Shown here one piece after another: positions 52,211 to 61,584 of a DNA stretch of 64,000 nucleotides; the stretch's first letter is position 1, and each line of letters opens with the position of its first letter. This stretch comes from Hermatobates lingyangjiaoensis (Eukaryota; Arthropoda; Insecta; Hemiptera; Hermatobatidae). The translations under genes were made by a program, and so were the position numbers. The notes under the pieces are model-generated. The model worked only from the letters and a program-made list of their open reading frames with translations. It was not told the origin of the DNA and made no database searches. The stretch lies in contig JAPFBL010000382.1 of the NCBI GenBank assembly GCA_026182355.1, positions 242,573-306,572 of the forward strand, given 5' to 3'.

Positions 52211-52445
52211 CGTAAGGAATACGATTCAAAACGGATAAATATAGTTCAATATAGACAAAGAAACATAGAGAAATCAAAAAAACACACTTACAGTCTCTAA
52301 TTTTCGGTTTGAACCGTCTTCAGGAGAGATAAGAGAGGGAAACCAGTGTGCTTGGTTTCCCTCTCTTATCTCTCCTGAAGACCGTTCAAACCAAAAATTA
52401 GAGACTGTAAGTGTGTTCTTTTGATTTCTCTATGTTTCTTTATAT
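52210..52445. mobile_element. Family D foldback, second subtype
   Basis: Arms 'agaaatcaaaaaaacacacttacagtctctaattttcgg' / inverse around 'gggaaaccagtgtgcttggtttccc'. The left arm keeps the core (see 52294-52327); the right has AAAA for GAAA. Confidence 0.85.
52294..52327 (-). ncRNA. Putative hammerhead-like ribozyme core, family D
   Basis: Minus strand: TCTC, CTGAAGA, C, GGTT-CA-AACC, GAA, AATT, A, GAGA. Outer TCTC/GAGA and stem II are perfect. Compared with the 52060 copy (GGAT/ATCC), one stem II pair has changed on both sides, A-T to T-A, which CpG decay cannot explain. Confidence 0.6.
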
Positions 52446-52451
52446 ATATAG

Positions 52452-52830
52452 GGAGCAGTCCTTCTTGTAGGCATGTATTCATGAATTTCTCACCTATTTC
52501 TACTCTCGTTAATATTTTGGAAAGATTTTCCAGTTTTCTGATAGAATTATTTGTAGTAGCATATGAAACAGCTGTTCATAATTCATTTTATTCCACTTAT
52601 TTTTACACTAACTTCTTTTTTTTATCGAATACTTGCTATAGCAATTAATAGCAAGTATTAGATAAAAAAGAAGTTAGTGTAAAAATAAGTGGAATAAAAT
52701 GAATTATGGACAGCTGTTTCATACGCTACTACATACTACAAAGAATTCTATCAGAAAACTGGAAAATCTTCCCAAAAAATTAATAAATGTGGAAATAGAT
52801 GAGAAATTTATGAACAGTCGATAACAGTCA
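52452..52830. pseudogene. PLE N-terminal fragments as a foldback
   Basis: The minus-strand left half reads NNSIRKLENLSKILTRVEIG, EKFMNTCLQEGLLPIY at (TA)n; the plus-strand right half reads KNSIRKLENLPKKLINVEID, EKFMNS. Arms of about 185 bp meet at 'ctatagcaattaatagcaag'. Same IRKLE...KKLxNxE...F-N pattern as other PLE stubs. Confidence 0.7.
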
Positions 52831-52864
52831 TAATAACAGTCAAAAGTCTCCGGTCTTGATTGTC

Positions 52865-53089
52865 AGAAGATGAAATGAGGCCATTTTCTTGAATTGCAAA
52901 AAACTGAACGTAGTCAATGAATTAAAGTACTTGAGAGTGCTTCTGGATTTAAAATGTTTTTGGAATAACCATATATCATTTGTAACTGGAAAAAGTATGC
53001 ATTTGATAAATCAGTTGAGCTGTTTTACCAAGGTTTATTGGGGTTTAAATGCATGCATATTATTATTACCACTGAGGTTAGTATGATTT
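52865..53089 (+). pseudogene. LINE RT fragment (Jockey/R1/CR1-like), upstream part
   Basis: Reads VNELKYLRVLLDLKCFWNNH, then ISF... and LINQLSCFTKVYWGLNACIL. KYLGVxLDxxLxWxxHI followed by a WG(L) block is the conserved C-terminal portion of many LINE ORF2 proteins. It is cut by the palindromic element at 53090. Confidence 0.7.
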
Positions 53090-53361
53090 CTATTATTAAT
53101 ATGGCAAACCGTCATACTTCGTAAGGTGTTTTTGCAGTCGTTGGAGCGCTTTCGGACGTTGTCCATCTTCGATCGCAACTAACCTACTGAGTAGGTTATG
53201 ATCTTGGAGTCGTTGGAGCGCTTTCGGACGTTGTCCATCTTCGATCGCCACTAACCTACTGAGTAGTTTAGTGGCAATCGAAGATGGACAACGTCTGAAA
53301 GCGCCCCAACGACTCCATAATAACCTGACGAGGTATGACGGTTTGCCATATTAATAATATA
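53090..53361. mobile_element. Palindromic element (family R) inserted in the LINE
   Basis: The whole element is an inverted repeat with ends TATTATTAATATGGCAAACC / inverse. Inside the left half a 58-bp block (GGAGTCGTTGGAGCGCTTTC ...) occurs twice. The block reads on the other strand ATCGAAGA, T, GGACAACGTCT, GAAAGCGC(T/C)C, close to the pLTR core plan with palindromic AGCGCT, though lacking CTGA. Confidence 0.8.
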
Positions 53362-53755
53362 AATTTATTGGGATTTATCAAAAAAAGCGCTAGTTTATCA
53401 TGGAGCTTTCAATACCTTGATAATATATGGTTTACCTGTTTTTTATAAAATCCTCGCAAGAAAGTATAACGTGGACAAATTTAGAAGGACTCAAATACAG
53501 TTTCTTCAAAGGATGATCAACCAATTAAGAACCATTTCTTATGAAGTCGTAGGAACAATATTGCCTCGGAATTATTGTATCCTCTACAGACCTTACCATT
53601 TACCCACGGCCTATTTCCAATTTTATAAAACACAAAATATTTACATATCAAGAGTAAATTTATGCATTAACTTTTTAAAGGCTCTTTGTTTAAAAAAAAC
53701 ATGTATTAAATTAAAAACGTTTAAATTTCTAAATAAAAAACACGAGTTACTTTGA
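53362..53755 (+). pseudogene. LINE RT fragment, downstream part
   Basis: Reads KALVYHGAFNTLIIYGLPVF, then FRRTQIQFLQRMINQLRTIS and YEVVGTILP. YGxPVF...QRxFLxRxxxxxRTxxxxAxxxxxGxxP is the usual C-terminal block after the LINE RT thumb. Continues the fragment at 52865 across the insertion. Confidence 0.72.
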
Positions 53756-53759
53756 ATCA

Positions 53760-54825
53760 AATATTTCCGAACAGTTTTTTTTTTATTTTATACAATTTAA
53801 GAAGTAAAAAATGAAAGAAAAAGGAAATAATTCTCAAAGTAATGAAATACAACATAAATCAAGTGAATGATGCTTCCGTTTAAATTGTGCTATCTCATCC
53901 TAAGATTGGTTTCTCAAAGAATAATACCAAAAAAAAAACTACATAGTTTAAAGTATATTATTGAACCTTTTAAAAGAAAAAAAAAATGAATTGTGGAAGT
54001 GCAGTTAAGGTTACACCGGACTTTAGTGAAAAAATATACATAATTTCTTTTTAATGAAACTGTAATCACTTCATTGTTACAGTATAGCTTTTTTTTAGGT
54101 TTGTTATAATTTAAGAGAATTTTTTTTAAAAAAAAATAATAGGAATGAGCTATTGTTTATGTGGTAACAGGGGTAAACGTTTTAAGTTTTTTCGTTTTTT
54201 TTTTGGAAATAATTAATAGTGTTTTATATGCATAGAAATACTACGATGTTAAGCCAATCCATCATATTTTCTAGACGTGGGGTTCTTACTCTTGCTTGTA
54301 TCATGCTCTCTTTTTGCCATTTGTCAGAATGTCATCCTATGCCTCCTTTCCAACTTTAACTCGAAAAATACTTTTTTAAAAAAATATACAAATATAACCA
54401 AAAAAAAAAAAGTTTTATTTTTCCAAATCAATAATATATTTATATTTTAACAAGGATTGTTTTTCATGATTGAGTTTTTCAGATTAAACATATTAATGAA
54501 TATATAAATTAAAATTTAATTAGATGTATTTTAATGCATAATTAACTATATAACAGATCAAACGGAAAGAAATTTAATAAACATGTAGTCCAATTAAGGA
54601 AATAAGATATTATGAAATTGTAATTAATTTTGTTCAGAATATTTGAGTTCATTAATGTTGATACATTTTGCATTTCGTACCAAAAAAAATAAATAAATAA
54701 ATAAATTAGAGCAATATCTTCAATCTTCAATGCTAACATGAAGAATTCATCTATTCAACCGTATCATAGTTCACCTTTTTCAACATGAAAATCCATCAAA
54801 TGTTTGAAATGTATATGTGTTGTAT
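53760..54825. other. Anonymous AT-rich DNA with A-runs
   Basis: No recognised feature. Confidence 0.4.
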
Positions 54826-54827
54826 AA

Positions 54828-54960
54828 TCTATATTTATAAAACTCCTGCTTTGACTGCCTGCTTATATGTCTGAGTTGATGTTTCTGCAAGCAACCAAAT
54901 GACAAATTTGGATGCATGTAAAGTTTGATCTTCTTAAAAATTTTCCTTTTTTAAAGATTC
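54828..54960 (+). mobile_element. Possible Helitron 5' end
   Basis: TCTATATTTATAAAACTCCT followed by 'tttgactgcctgcttatatgtctg' resembles the TCTATATATAAA start of the element at 35586. No 3' hairpin with CTRR was found downstream. Confidence 0.3.
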
Positions 54961-54964
54961 ATCT

Positions 54965-55560
54965 GAAATCACAGCGATATAATGATGATATGTCACATAT
55001 ACCGGTGCTTTAAAGAAAAATAAACGTCAATTTTATCATTGTTATTATTTTTCAGCTTGTTATAAAGTTTGAAGACCCTGCTGGTAAAGTAATTAAAATA
55101 AAAAAAAACGAGCTTAATTAAAACTGACTTATTGTTTTGATAGAGTTAGTTTGATGGGTGTAAGAAAGAGTGTAGTGTTTGAGACGGGTTGCATTAATGA
55201 TACAGTATGGTGGATGATTTACGATGCACGGTATACTTGGGGAGTGCTACGATAACCATCACAGACAGATGGTGTTTGTTGCAGTTGCATGATTGACCTC
55301 TGATACTGTATTGCAACAGTTGCACTCTATTTTTCGCATCTGTTTTTAACAAAAAAGTAATAATTTTTAGAGTCGAATAAACTATTTCCCATCGTAATTT
55401 ACTTGATTTTCATCGAAAAAAAAAAACCACTTTTGCATCCTATAATCTTGGCTTTGTTATCAAAGATATACAAAACATGTCTCTCACAAACAAGATCTAA
55501 CGCGTTCAAAAAAAAAAAAACATGAAGGAAACTATTTAACTGTATGACTAAAGTTATAGT
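54965..55560. other. Anonymous DNA
   Basis: No recognised feature. A minus frame at 55399-55656 runs into the J arm and has no domain. Confidence 0.4.
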
Positions 55561-55564
55561 ACTA

Positions 55565-55800
55565 TATTGAAGAAACGATCCATACGGACTATAAAACTTG
55601 AAATTACACAAAAACACCACACAGAAAAAAGTAAAATACACACTTACTAAATTCAATATTCAATCTCCCACAGATCTCTCTCACTTTGTCCTCCCTTCTA
55701 CTCTTCTCCTGATGACGTTCAATAGTTCGAAATTTGAATTTATAGTAAGCGTGTATTTTATATCTTTTTCTGTGTAGTGTTTTGTGTAAAGTAATAGTTC
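55565..55800. mobile_element. Family J foldback
   Basis: Arms 'aaattacacaaaaacaccacacagaaaaaagtaaaatacac' / inverse. Right core CTC, CTGATGA, C, GTTCAATAGTTC, GAAATTTGAA: the hairpin is mismatched compared with the 34450 copy (GGAC/GTTC). Confidence 0.75.
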
Positions 55801-56138
55801 GTTAGAACTATATTCCATTATACTTAAACTTATTTATATTTTTAATTATTAGAATCTAAAAACTAAAAAAGTACGTTTTACTGTTTTATATTAATTGTTT
55901 AGATATAAAAAAAATAAAAAAATAAAAAAAACATTTTAGCTAACTCCGATTCATCTAATATAACTTAGAGTCTACTATATATAAATAATATAAATCACAT
56001 ATACGGTACCTTTAAGCAAAATAAACTCAATTTTTTTTAAAAAAAAAGAAAATAGTGTATCGATTTCCTTTATTGGTTTGTGTAATTATTATTATTATAT
56101 ACATATTATGCAGAAAAATCACAATAAATAAACACAGG

Positions 56139-56378
56139 ATGCAATCAATGAAGTTTAAACCACAATGGAAAAAGGAAAACGATAGAAATAAATGCTCTTA
56201 GGCCTTTCAATGTATGTCATCAGAAAGCAAACAAGGTGAAAACTGAAAAGCTAACATAAAAGTCACTTTTACGTTAGCTTCTCAGTTTTCACTTTGTTCG
56301 CTCTCTGATGACATACATTGAAAGGCCTCAGAGCATTTATTTCTATTGTTTTCCTTTTCCCATTGTGGTTTAAACTTC
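56139..56378. mobile_element. Family H foldback
   Basis: Arms TTTAAACCACAATGG... / inverse meet at AAAGTCACTTTTACG. Both cores are recognisable. The right end is CATTGTGGTTTAAACTTCAT at (TA)n. Confidence 0.88.
56300..56334 (+). ncRNA. Putative hammerhead-like ribozyme core, family H
   Basis: GCTCT, CTGATGA, C, ATACATT, GAA, AGGCCT, C, AGAGC. It has the consensus box and a perfect 5-bp outer stem, but stem II is only one or two pairs. Confidence 0.55.
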
Positions 56379-56403
<25 letters not shown>

Positions 56404-56409
<6 letters not shown>

Positions 56410-56547
56410 TTCACATAAAGATTTCACATTAACAATCAATGATCAAACTACAATAAGAAAATGGGAAAACAAGACTAAGATCTTTTAACCGTAACAAGCG
56501 GTTTTCGTCAGAGTCAAAAACCCAACTGATCAGTGGTTTGATCATTC
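56404..56547. mobile_element. Family A arm with short returning end
   Basis: Left arm AAAGATTTCACAT (with a duplicated 'aaagatttcacat') to CCCAACTGATC, then only AGTGGTTTGATCATT of the opposite arm. It looks like an internal deletion of a foldback. Confidence 0.85.
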
Positions 56548-56569
56548 ATATGTATATATATATATATAT

Positions 56570-56930
56570 ATTCACTGATAAAACGAAATACGATCCAAAC
56601 TGGACACAATACGAGTTCGAGATTAACAAAGAGCAACACACAAATTAGGGAAACACACTTACAGACTCAAATTTTCGGGTAATCCGTCTTCAGGAGAAAA
56701 GAGAATGGGAGACCAAGCACGTTGTAGGCGCAACGGCAAGTAACCCAACGGGTTGTTGGGTTACAACGTGGTTGGTTGGCAAATAACAACGGGTTACTTG
56801 CCGTTGCGCCTACAACGTGCTTGGTCTCCCATTCTCTTTTCTCCTGAAGACGGATTACCCGAAAATTTGAGTCTGTAAGTGTGTTTCCCTACTTTGTGTG
56901 TTGCTCTTTGTTAATCTCGAACTCGTATAT
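56570..56930. mobile_element. Family D foldback, longest copy
   Basis: Arms of about 135 bp (ACTCAAATTTTCGGGTAATC ... ) around 'aacccaacgggttgttgggtt'. Right core: CTC, CTGAAGA, C, GGATTACCC, GAA, AATT, T, GAG. (TA)n on both sides. Confidence 0.88.
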
Positions 56931-56961
56931 ATATATATATATATATTATAATGAATGTAAC

Positions 56962-57255
56962 ACAAATATACATTGTAGGGTAAAAATCTAATGAAATGGT
57001 CTCCACATATAAAAATTTTAATGATATAAACAACGCGTTTCGAAGACGTAGTGTTCTTCCTCAGGCATTAACTAAAAGCCTGAGGAAGGCTTTAACTTCC
57101 TTTAGTTAATGCCTGAGGAAGAACACTACGTGTTCGAAACGCGTTGTTTATATCATTAAAATTTTTATATGTGGAGACCATTTTATTAGATTTTTACCCT
57201 ACAATGAGTAAATACCACATAATAACTGATTGCACTACATTAGAACAAATATACA
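56962..57255. mobile_element. Family B foldback with perfect 11-bp target duplication
   Basis: ACAAATATACA lies at 56962-56972 and 57245-57255. The truncated inverted arm is on the left and the full-length direct arm on the right, ending TGATTGCACTACATTAGA. The middle contains an extra small inverted repeat (CCTGAGGAAGGC / 'gccttta'). Confidence 0.92.
57104..57159 (+). ncRNA. Putative hammerhead-like ribozyme core, family B
   Basis: TTAATGC, CTGAGGA, A, hairpin GAACAC-TAC-GTGTTC, GAA, ACGCGT, T, GTTTATATCATTAA. Stem II has 6 perfect pairs. The outer stem would be one G-C pair, an internal loop, then TTAATG/CATTAA-like pairing (one mismatch, T for C, in this copy). Confidence 0.55.
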
Positions 57256-57259
57256 ACAC

Positions 57260-57815
57260 TGACTATATACCTCACTTCTATATTTCGACATTCTTCTTTA
57301 TCACGAGGCGAATTGTTCCACAGGGAGGTAGGGTGATGATAATTCCTTTCATTATAATTTGCATTCAATGTTCTACGAATTTTACATATGCGGATTATAT
57401 ATATAACTTACAGTAGTTGGTAAACCCTTCAACAAACCAAAAGAAAAATTCATAAACTGTATTTACTATATGTTTTTTAGATAAAATAAACAGTTCTTGT
57501 AATATAGATTTGCTTCTCCTGAATTTTTTGAAAAAATTAATAAGAAAATTAACATTGTAATATTGATAGTTTGTTAAAAACTTCCTCTTTTAAACTCAAA
57601 AGCATTAAATGGTTCTATTAAATTGATCTGCAGTTTAGTAACAGAAACCCGTTTTAAGCCAAATGTCACAGTTCTTTCATATTAAGAGTCATTGAACCCG
57701 TTCTATTTGATTGCTCGTTTTTTTGGGAGTAACATTTTTTGTTTAGTATTAAGAACGAAAGTAACAAGCTAATTGAAAATCTTTCTAGAGAACTGGAGTA
57801 TAGTGGTATTTATTA
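57260..57815. other. Anonymous DNA
   Basis: 'ctatatttcgacattcttctttatcacgagg' at 57278 may be one more decayed core. Otherwise nothing. Confidence 0.35.
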
Positions 57816-57821
57816 AATTGT

Positions 57822-57960
57822 CAATCAATGATCAAAAAACAATATGAAATGGGAAAACAAGACTACTTGTTACAGATCTTTCAACCGTAACAAGCGATCC
57901 TCGCCAGAGTCAAAAACCCAATTCAGTTGGGTTTTTTCACTCTGGCGATGACCGCTTGTG
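57822..57960. mobile_element. Family A foldback outside (TA)n, diverged
   Basis: Left arm with a small rearrangement (GACTACTTGTTACAGATC) meets the right core CTGGCGATGACCGCTTGTG, which then stops. The flanks AATTGT (57828-57834 region and 57961) may be a short duplication. Confidence 0.75.
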
Positions 57961-57964
57961 AATT

Positions 57965-58295
57965 GTAGTAATGAAATATGTAAAGATTATACTGGTGTAC
58001 CATTAAAATTGCATTCAAACAAAACAAATGTCCTGGAGTAAGACCAAACTTAACGATATCTTTAAGAAAGATGTTCTAGGAATCTGGGTAATCTCTCTTA
58101 GAAATGTGTTCTCCAGAAGTGATAACGGCCCATATCAGGGAGCTGAACGGAGTGTTCACTATATTCTTTGATCTGTCCTCTCTTTCATCTCTTCCGGCAA
58201 AAGTCTCAGGTGATGGATACTCATATACATCCAAAAACTGTCTTTTTTTCAACAGTTGAAGTATACTCGATATGATATGATCGATAGTATACTCG
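57965..58295. other. Anonymous DNA
   Basis: No recognised feature. Confidence 0.35.
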
Positions 58296-58307
58296 ATTAT
58301 ATATATA

Positions 58308-58520
58308 TAATTAATGTTTATCAGGACTCGGTCAGTTCTTCAGGTTCAAATTAAAGTCTCATTACCAATGTTTCGGTTTTTATTTAAAGCCTTTTTCATA
58401 GGCAGAAGTATAACATTTTAAAATAGAAAAACTAAGTATTACATTAAAAATTATTTTACAAAGAAAAATAATCTGTGGATTTCAACAACTGTCTAGTTTG
58501 AATGAACACACATAATACTT
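58308..58520 (-). mobile_element. Family E arm
   Basis: Minus strand: TGCC, TATGAAAAA, GGCTTTAAATAAAAACC, GAAACATTGGTAATGAGA, with outer end AGTCCTGATAAACATTAA. The hairpin carries one G to C mismatch and GAAACATT for GAAACGTT. Confidence 0.72.
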
Positions 58521-58529
58521 CTTTCAAAT

Positions 58530-60500
58530 AAAAAAGAAGACTGAAAACACTGCAACTTCTTTTAAAACTCAAGAAAACCAATAAAAAACACAGTAAATAT
58601 TATTACTGAACCACATTAGTATGAATAACTGAAGAAAGAACTACCTTCCATTTGAAAGAACACTCTCAAATACAAGTGTTCGCTGAAATGTATGCACCCG
58701 TATTATATTTGCTTTATTACTGTCCATATATTTTCCAAATTTTATGTATCAAAATAACTTTTAAAAAGCGGTTCAAATTTTTTTTAAAAACGTGTAAGGC
58801 ATTTTTGTTTTCACGGCTCTAAACCAAAGTTCATGGATGAATAAACCATGGTTGAATGACCACCTTACCTGAGCAGAATGCTTCTCGAATCCAGGCGCTC
58901 TAGAGCATCGGGATTTGAAAATCGAATAAAACTTGTTAATCATGTATATTGCTAAATGATGTAAATTTAATTTACTATAAAGGTATTGTTTGAATGTTAA
59001 TATGCCATCTAATAGAAAAATCAATATTTATGATGGGTTTAGTACGGAATGACTCAATAAACAATGAAAGCATGAGTTAAAAGTACCAATTAAGTACCAA
59101 TTAAAAATGAACCAATAATATACTGCAAATTTCATATAGAAAGTTGTACAGAACCCTTTCTAAGAAAAAAAAAATAACTAATTAGCAATTCGTGCAATCA
59201 TCAAAAACAAGTTAATGAAATTAAAATCTATCCTTAAACCTGAATAGAAGTATGTATATTTATATAATTTTGTGTGTTTTTCACTAGACTTATAAAAAAG
59301 TGGAGTGAAAGGTTAGATGAAATGCATCGTCTGGAAAGGCTCCCCAAAAAGCAGTTGTTTTCAGCATAATAACATTAACTGTCTTTCCTAAAGAAATAAA
59401 GTACTCCGGCGACAGCCTTAAAATGAATTCAAACTATAAACCCAGATTTGATACTCCTTTGCAATTAAAAAAAACCACTAAACATCCAACAGTCCATACT
59501 AAAAAAAAAAACACGACAACTGTTCTTATTCTTAAAAAATATTGCGTAATAAAAAATTTTTAATTTACGTTGACACGTTTATAATCTCTTTTGTAATTGA
59601 AACGTAAAAATATAAAAAAAAATACAACTTTTTATTTGTAGACTGTGCAAAATGATCTCATTCAACGTTAAAGAGAAATCGTTAAGAAATAAGCTAGTTC
59701 TTTGGGGGGGGGATTTAAATGGGAAAACCTAACCTGATTGTGATTACTCCATGACTTTCGATTATCAATTATAATTAAATCTTTAGTGACGTCATTAGTT
59801 TTACTAAAATCGATAATAAGACAAAATTTTTGTTAGTTTGGTAGTAGTTCTTTGTTAACAAAAATAAATTATTATAAAAAAAAATGATTAATATATCTCG
59901 TAAATTATAAATCCAATAAATGAAGATTTTTGAAACATCTATAATATTTTACTAGCAGCTTTTTGTGTTTTTGTATAAAGACAGTATGTATACTGTTATA
60001 AAATATCAGTAAAATATTCATTTTTATGGTATTCGTGAAATTTAAGCATGAATGATATTAAAGAATTTCAGCTATGCAGTCAGCCAACATTAAAAATAAA
60101 CAAAAACCTTATTTGAGAGAGTTTAATAGAATTTATGAATTTTCATATAGTTCTTTAAATTGGATTTATTTTTAAAAATATCTAAATGAATTGGTAAAAC
60201 AAATATTTTAAATGGAGTAAAATATTTATAAAGTATGATATTTCTGGAAATGTATGCAGTGATTTTCATTTTTTTTGTTTGCATAAAAAATGTGCTATAC
60301 ATTCTGGTCGTTTTGGGTAATTTTTGTTTTAAGTTTTAGCTGTGGGATATTCATAGCTATCAGTGGTCAGTATCACAATTTAGTTTTGTCACTGTTTTTA
60401 TAATAATAGATAATAAAATTTTTTTTTAAAAACTAGTAGTTTTTAGCTCATTAGTTGTGAAACCAATAATTGTGTTTCATTAAATCATACTAAATTCAAG
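58530..60500. other. Anonymous AT-rich DNA
   Basis: No repeat or coding feature recognised. An 83-codon minus frame at 58773-59024 has no domain. Confidence 0.4.
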
Positions 60501-60514
60501 TAAATAAATAATTC

Positions 60515-60745
60515 AAAATCTCCACACAAATGAAGTTTTTTTACTCAAACTACGTGTTTCCAACACTTTGTGTTCATCATGAGGTAAACTTCTAAAAGAC
60601 AAATTACAAATTAAAAGTTTATAGTTTATAATTAAGGTTTGTTTTTGTAACTTTTAATTTGTGACTTGTATTGTAGAAGTTTACCACATTATGAGTTTAA
60701 AATGAGTAAAAAAAAAAAACTTTTTTTGTGTGGAGACTTTGTGGA
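60515..60745. mobile_element. B-like foldback
   Basis: 'atctccacacaaatgaagttttttt' / 'aaaactttttttgtgtggagac' arms. Left core (minus): ATGATGAACACAAAGTGTTG, GAAACACG. Inner arms 'cttttaatttgtaac'. Related to 15680 and 23085. Confidence 0.65.
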
Positions 60746-60784
60746 ATATACAAAATTGTCAGAATAACATGAGATACCATATAC

Positions 60785-60855
60785 ATATTCAGGTAACTCA
60801 CCACAAATGATTGAAGATAGTCCCTCTAGATTATTAGAGCGAAATGTTGTATTAT
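60785..60855 (-). mobile_element. Family I outer arm
   Basis: ATTCAGGTAACTCACCACAA then 'gaagatagtccctctagattattagagcg', the outer end of the family I arm of 901-994. The core is lost. Confidence 0.6.
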
Positions 60856-61314
60856 CCATTTTCTCCAGTATAGTAATTTTAATTTTGATCAGCATTAAGT
60901 CTCCTTCGGTATTTGGTTTCTATGGCAATTTAAAAGGAAAATCCAGTTTCACATAATTAGGTAGAGAGAAATGGCAGCAATGTGTAAAGTGCTACTTTTG
61001 CAATATCAGACAATTCGGGAATCAGATAGTTCCAAAAACTGACTAGTATTCATTCTAAATATGAATAAAATTTTGACCACTTCTACTTATGGGTATATGT
61101 AGATATAAACATTATTCGGTTTCATGATTCACAACAAATATAGAATAAATCCATACCTGTTTTGATTTCTTCCATAAACCATTCAGCCTTTCGACCATTA
61201 TATGGGAACAAAGCAGAGCAGGTCGATGTTTTTTACGTGGCTCCCTTTAGCCACTCCGTGATACTCAACAATATTCGCAAATCAAAATAAATCCATACCC
61301 AAAAAAAAAAATTA

Positions 61315-61406
61315 GAAAAATGTTATTACTAAAAGTTTTCCACGAAACTCCAGACAGTCCGTGAAGAAACCCCTGGGTTCTGCGGAACCCACTTTGGGAA
61401 CCACTG
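61315..61406 (-). mobile_element. hAT-type terminal fragment
   Basis: The minus strand begins CAGTGGTTCCCAAAGTGGG, then 'ttccgcagaacccaggggtttcttcacgg'. This CAGTGGTTCCCAAA...CGCGGAACCC pattern is a common end of animal hAT elements. The other end was not found. Relationship to the ZBED-type relic at 44165 is possible but unproven. Confidence 0.6.
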
Positions 61407-61549
61407 ATCTAGAGATACAAGGTTATCATCAACTCAAAGGTACACGCTTGTAAAAAAATTCCGCAGGACAGATAATAAGTTCAGTGGAATAAGGATGTAT
61501 TATAAGATATATTATATAGTCCAAAAACGCTTGAATTTCTTTTAGTGAA

Positions 61550-61580
61550 ATAAATCTCTCCCCCCCCCCCCCCAAAAAAA
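61550..61580. repeat. C-run and A-run
   Basis: CTCTCCCCCCCCCCCCCC followed by A9. Confidence 0.85.
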
Positions 61581-61584
61581 AACC

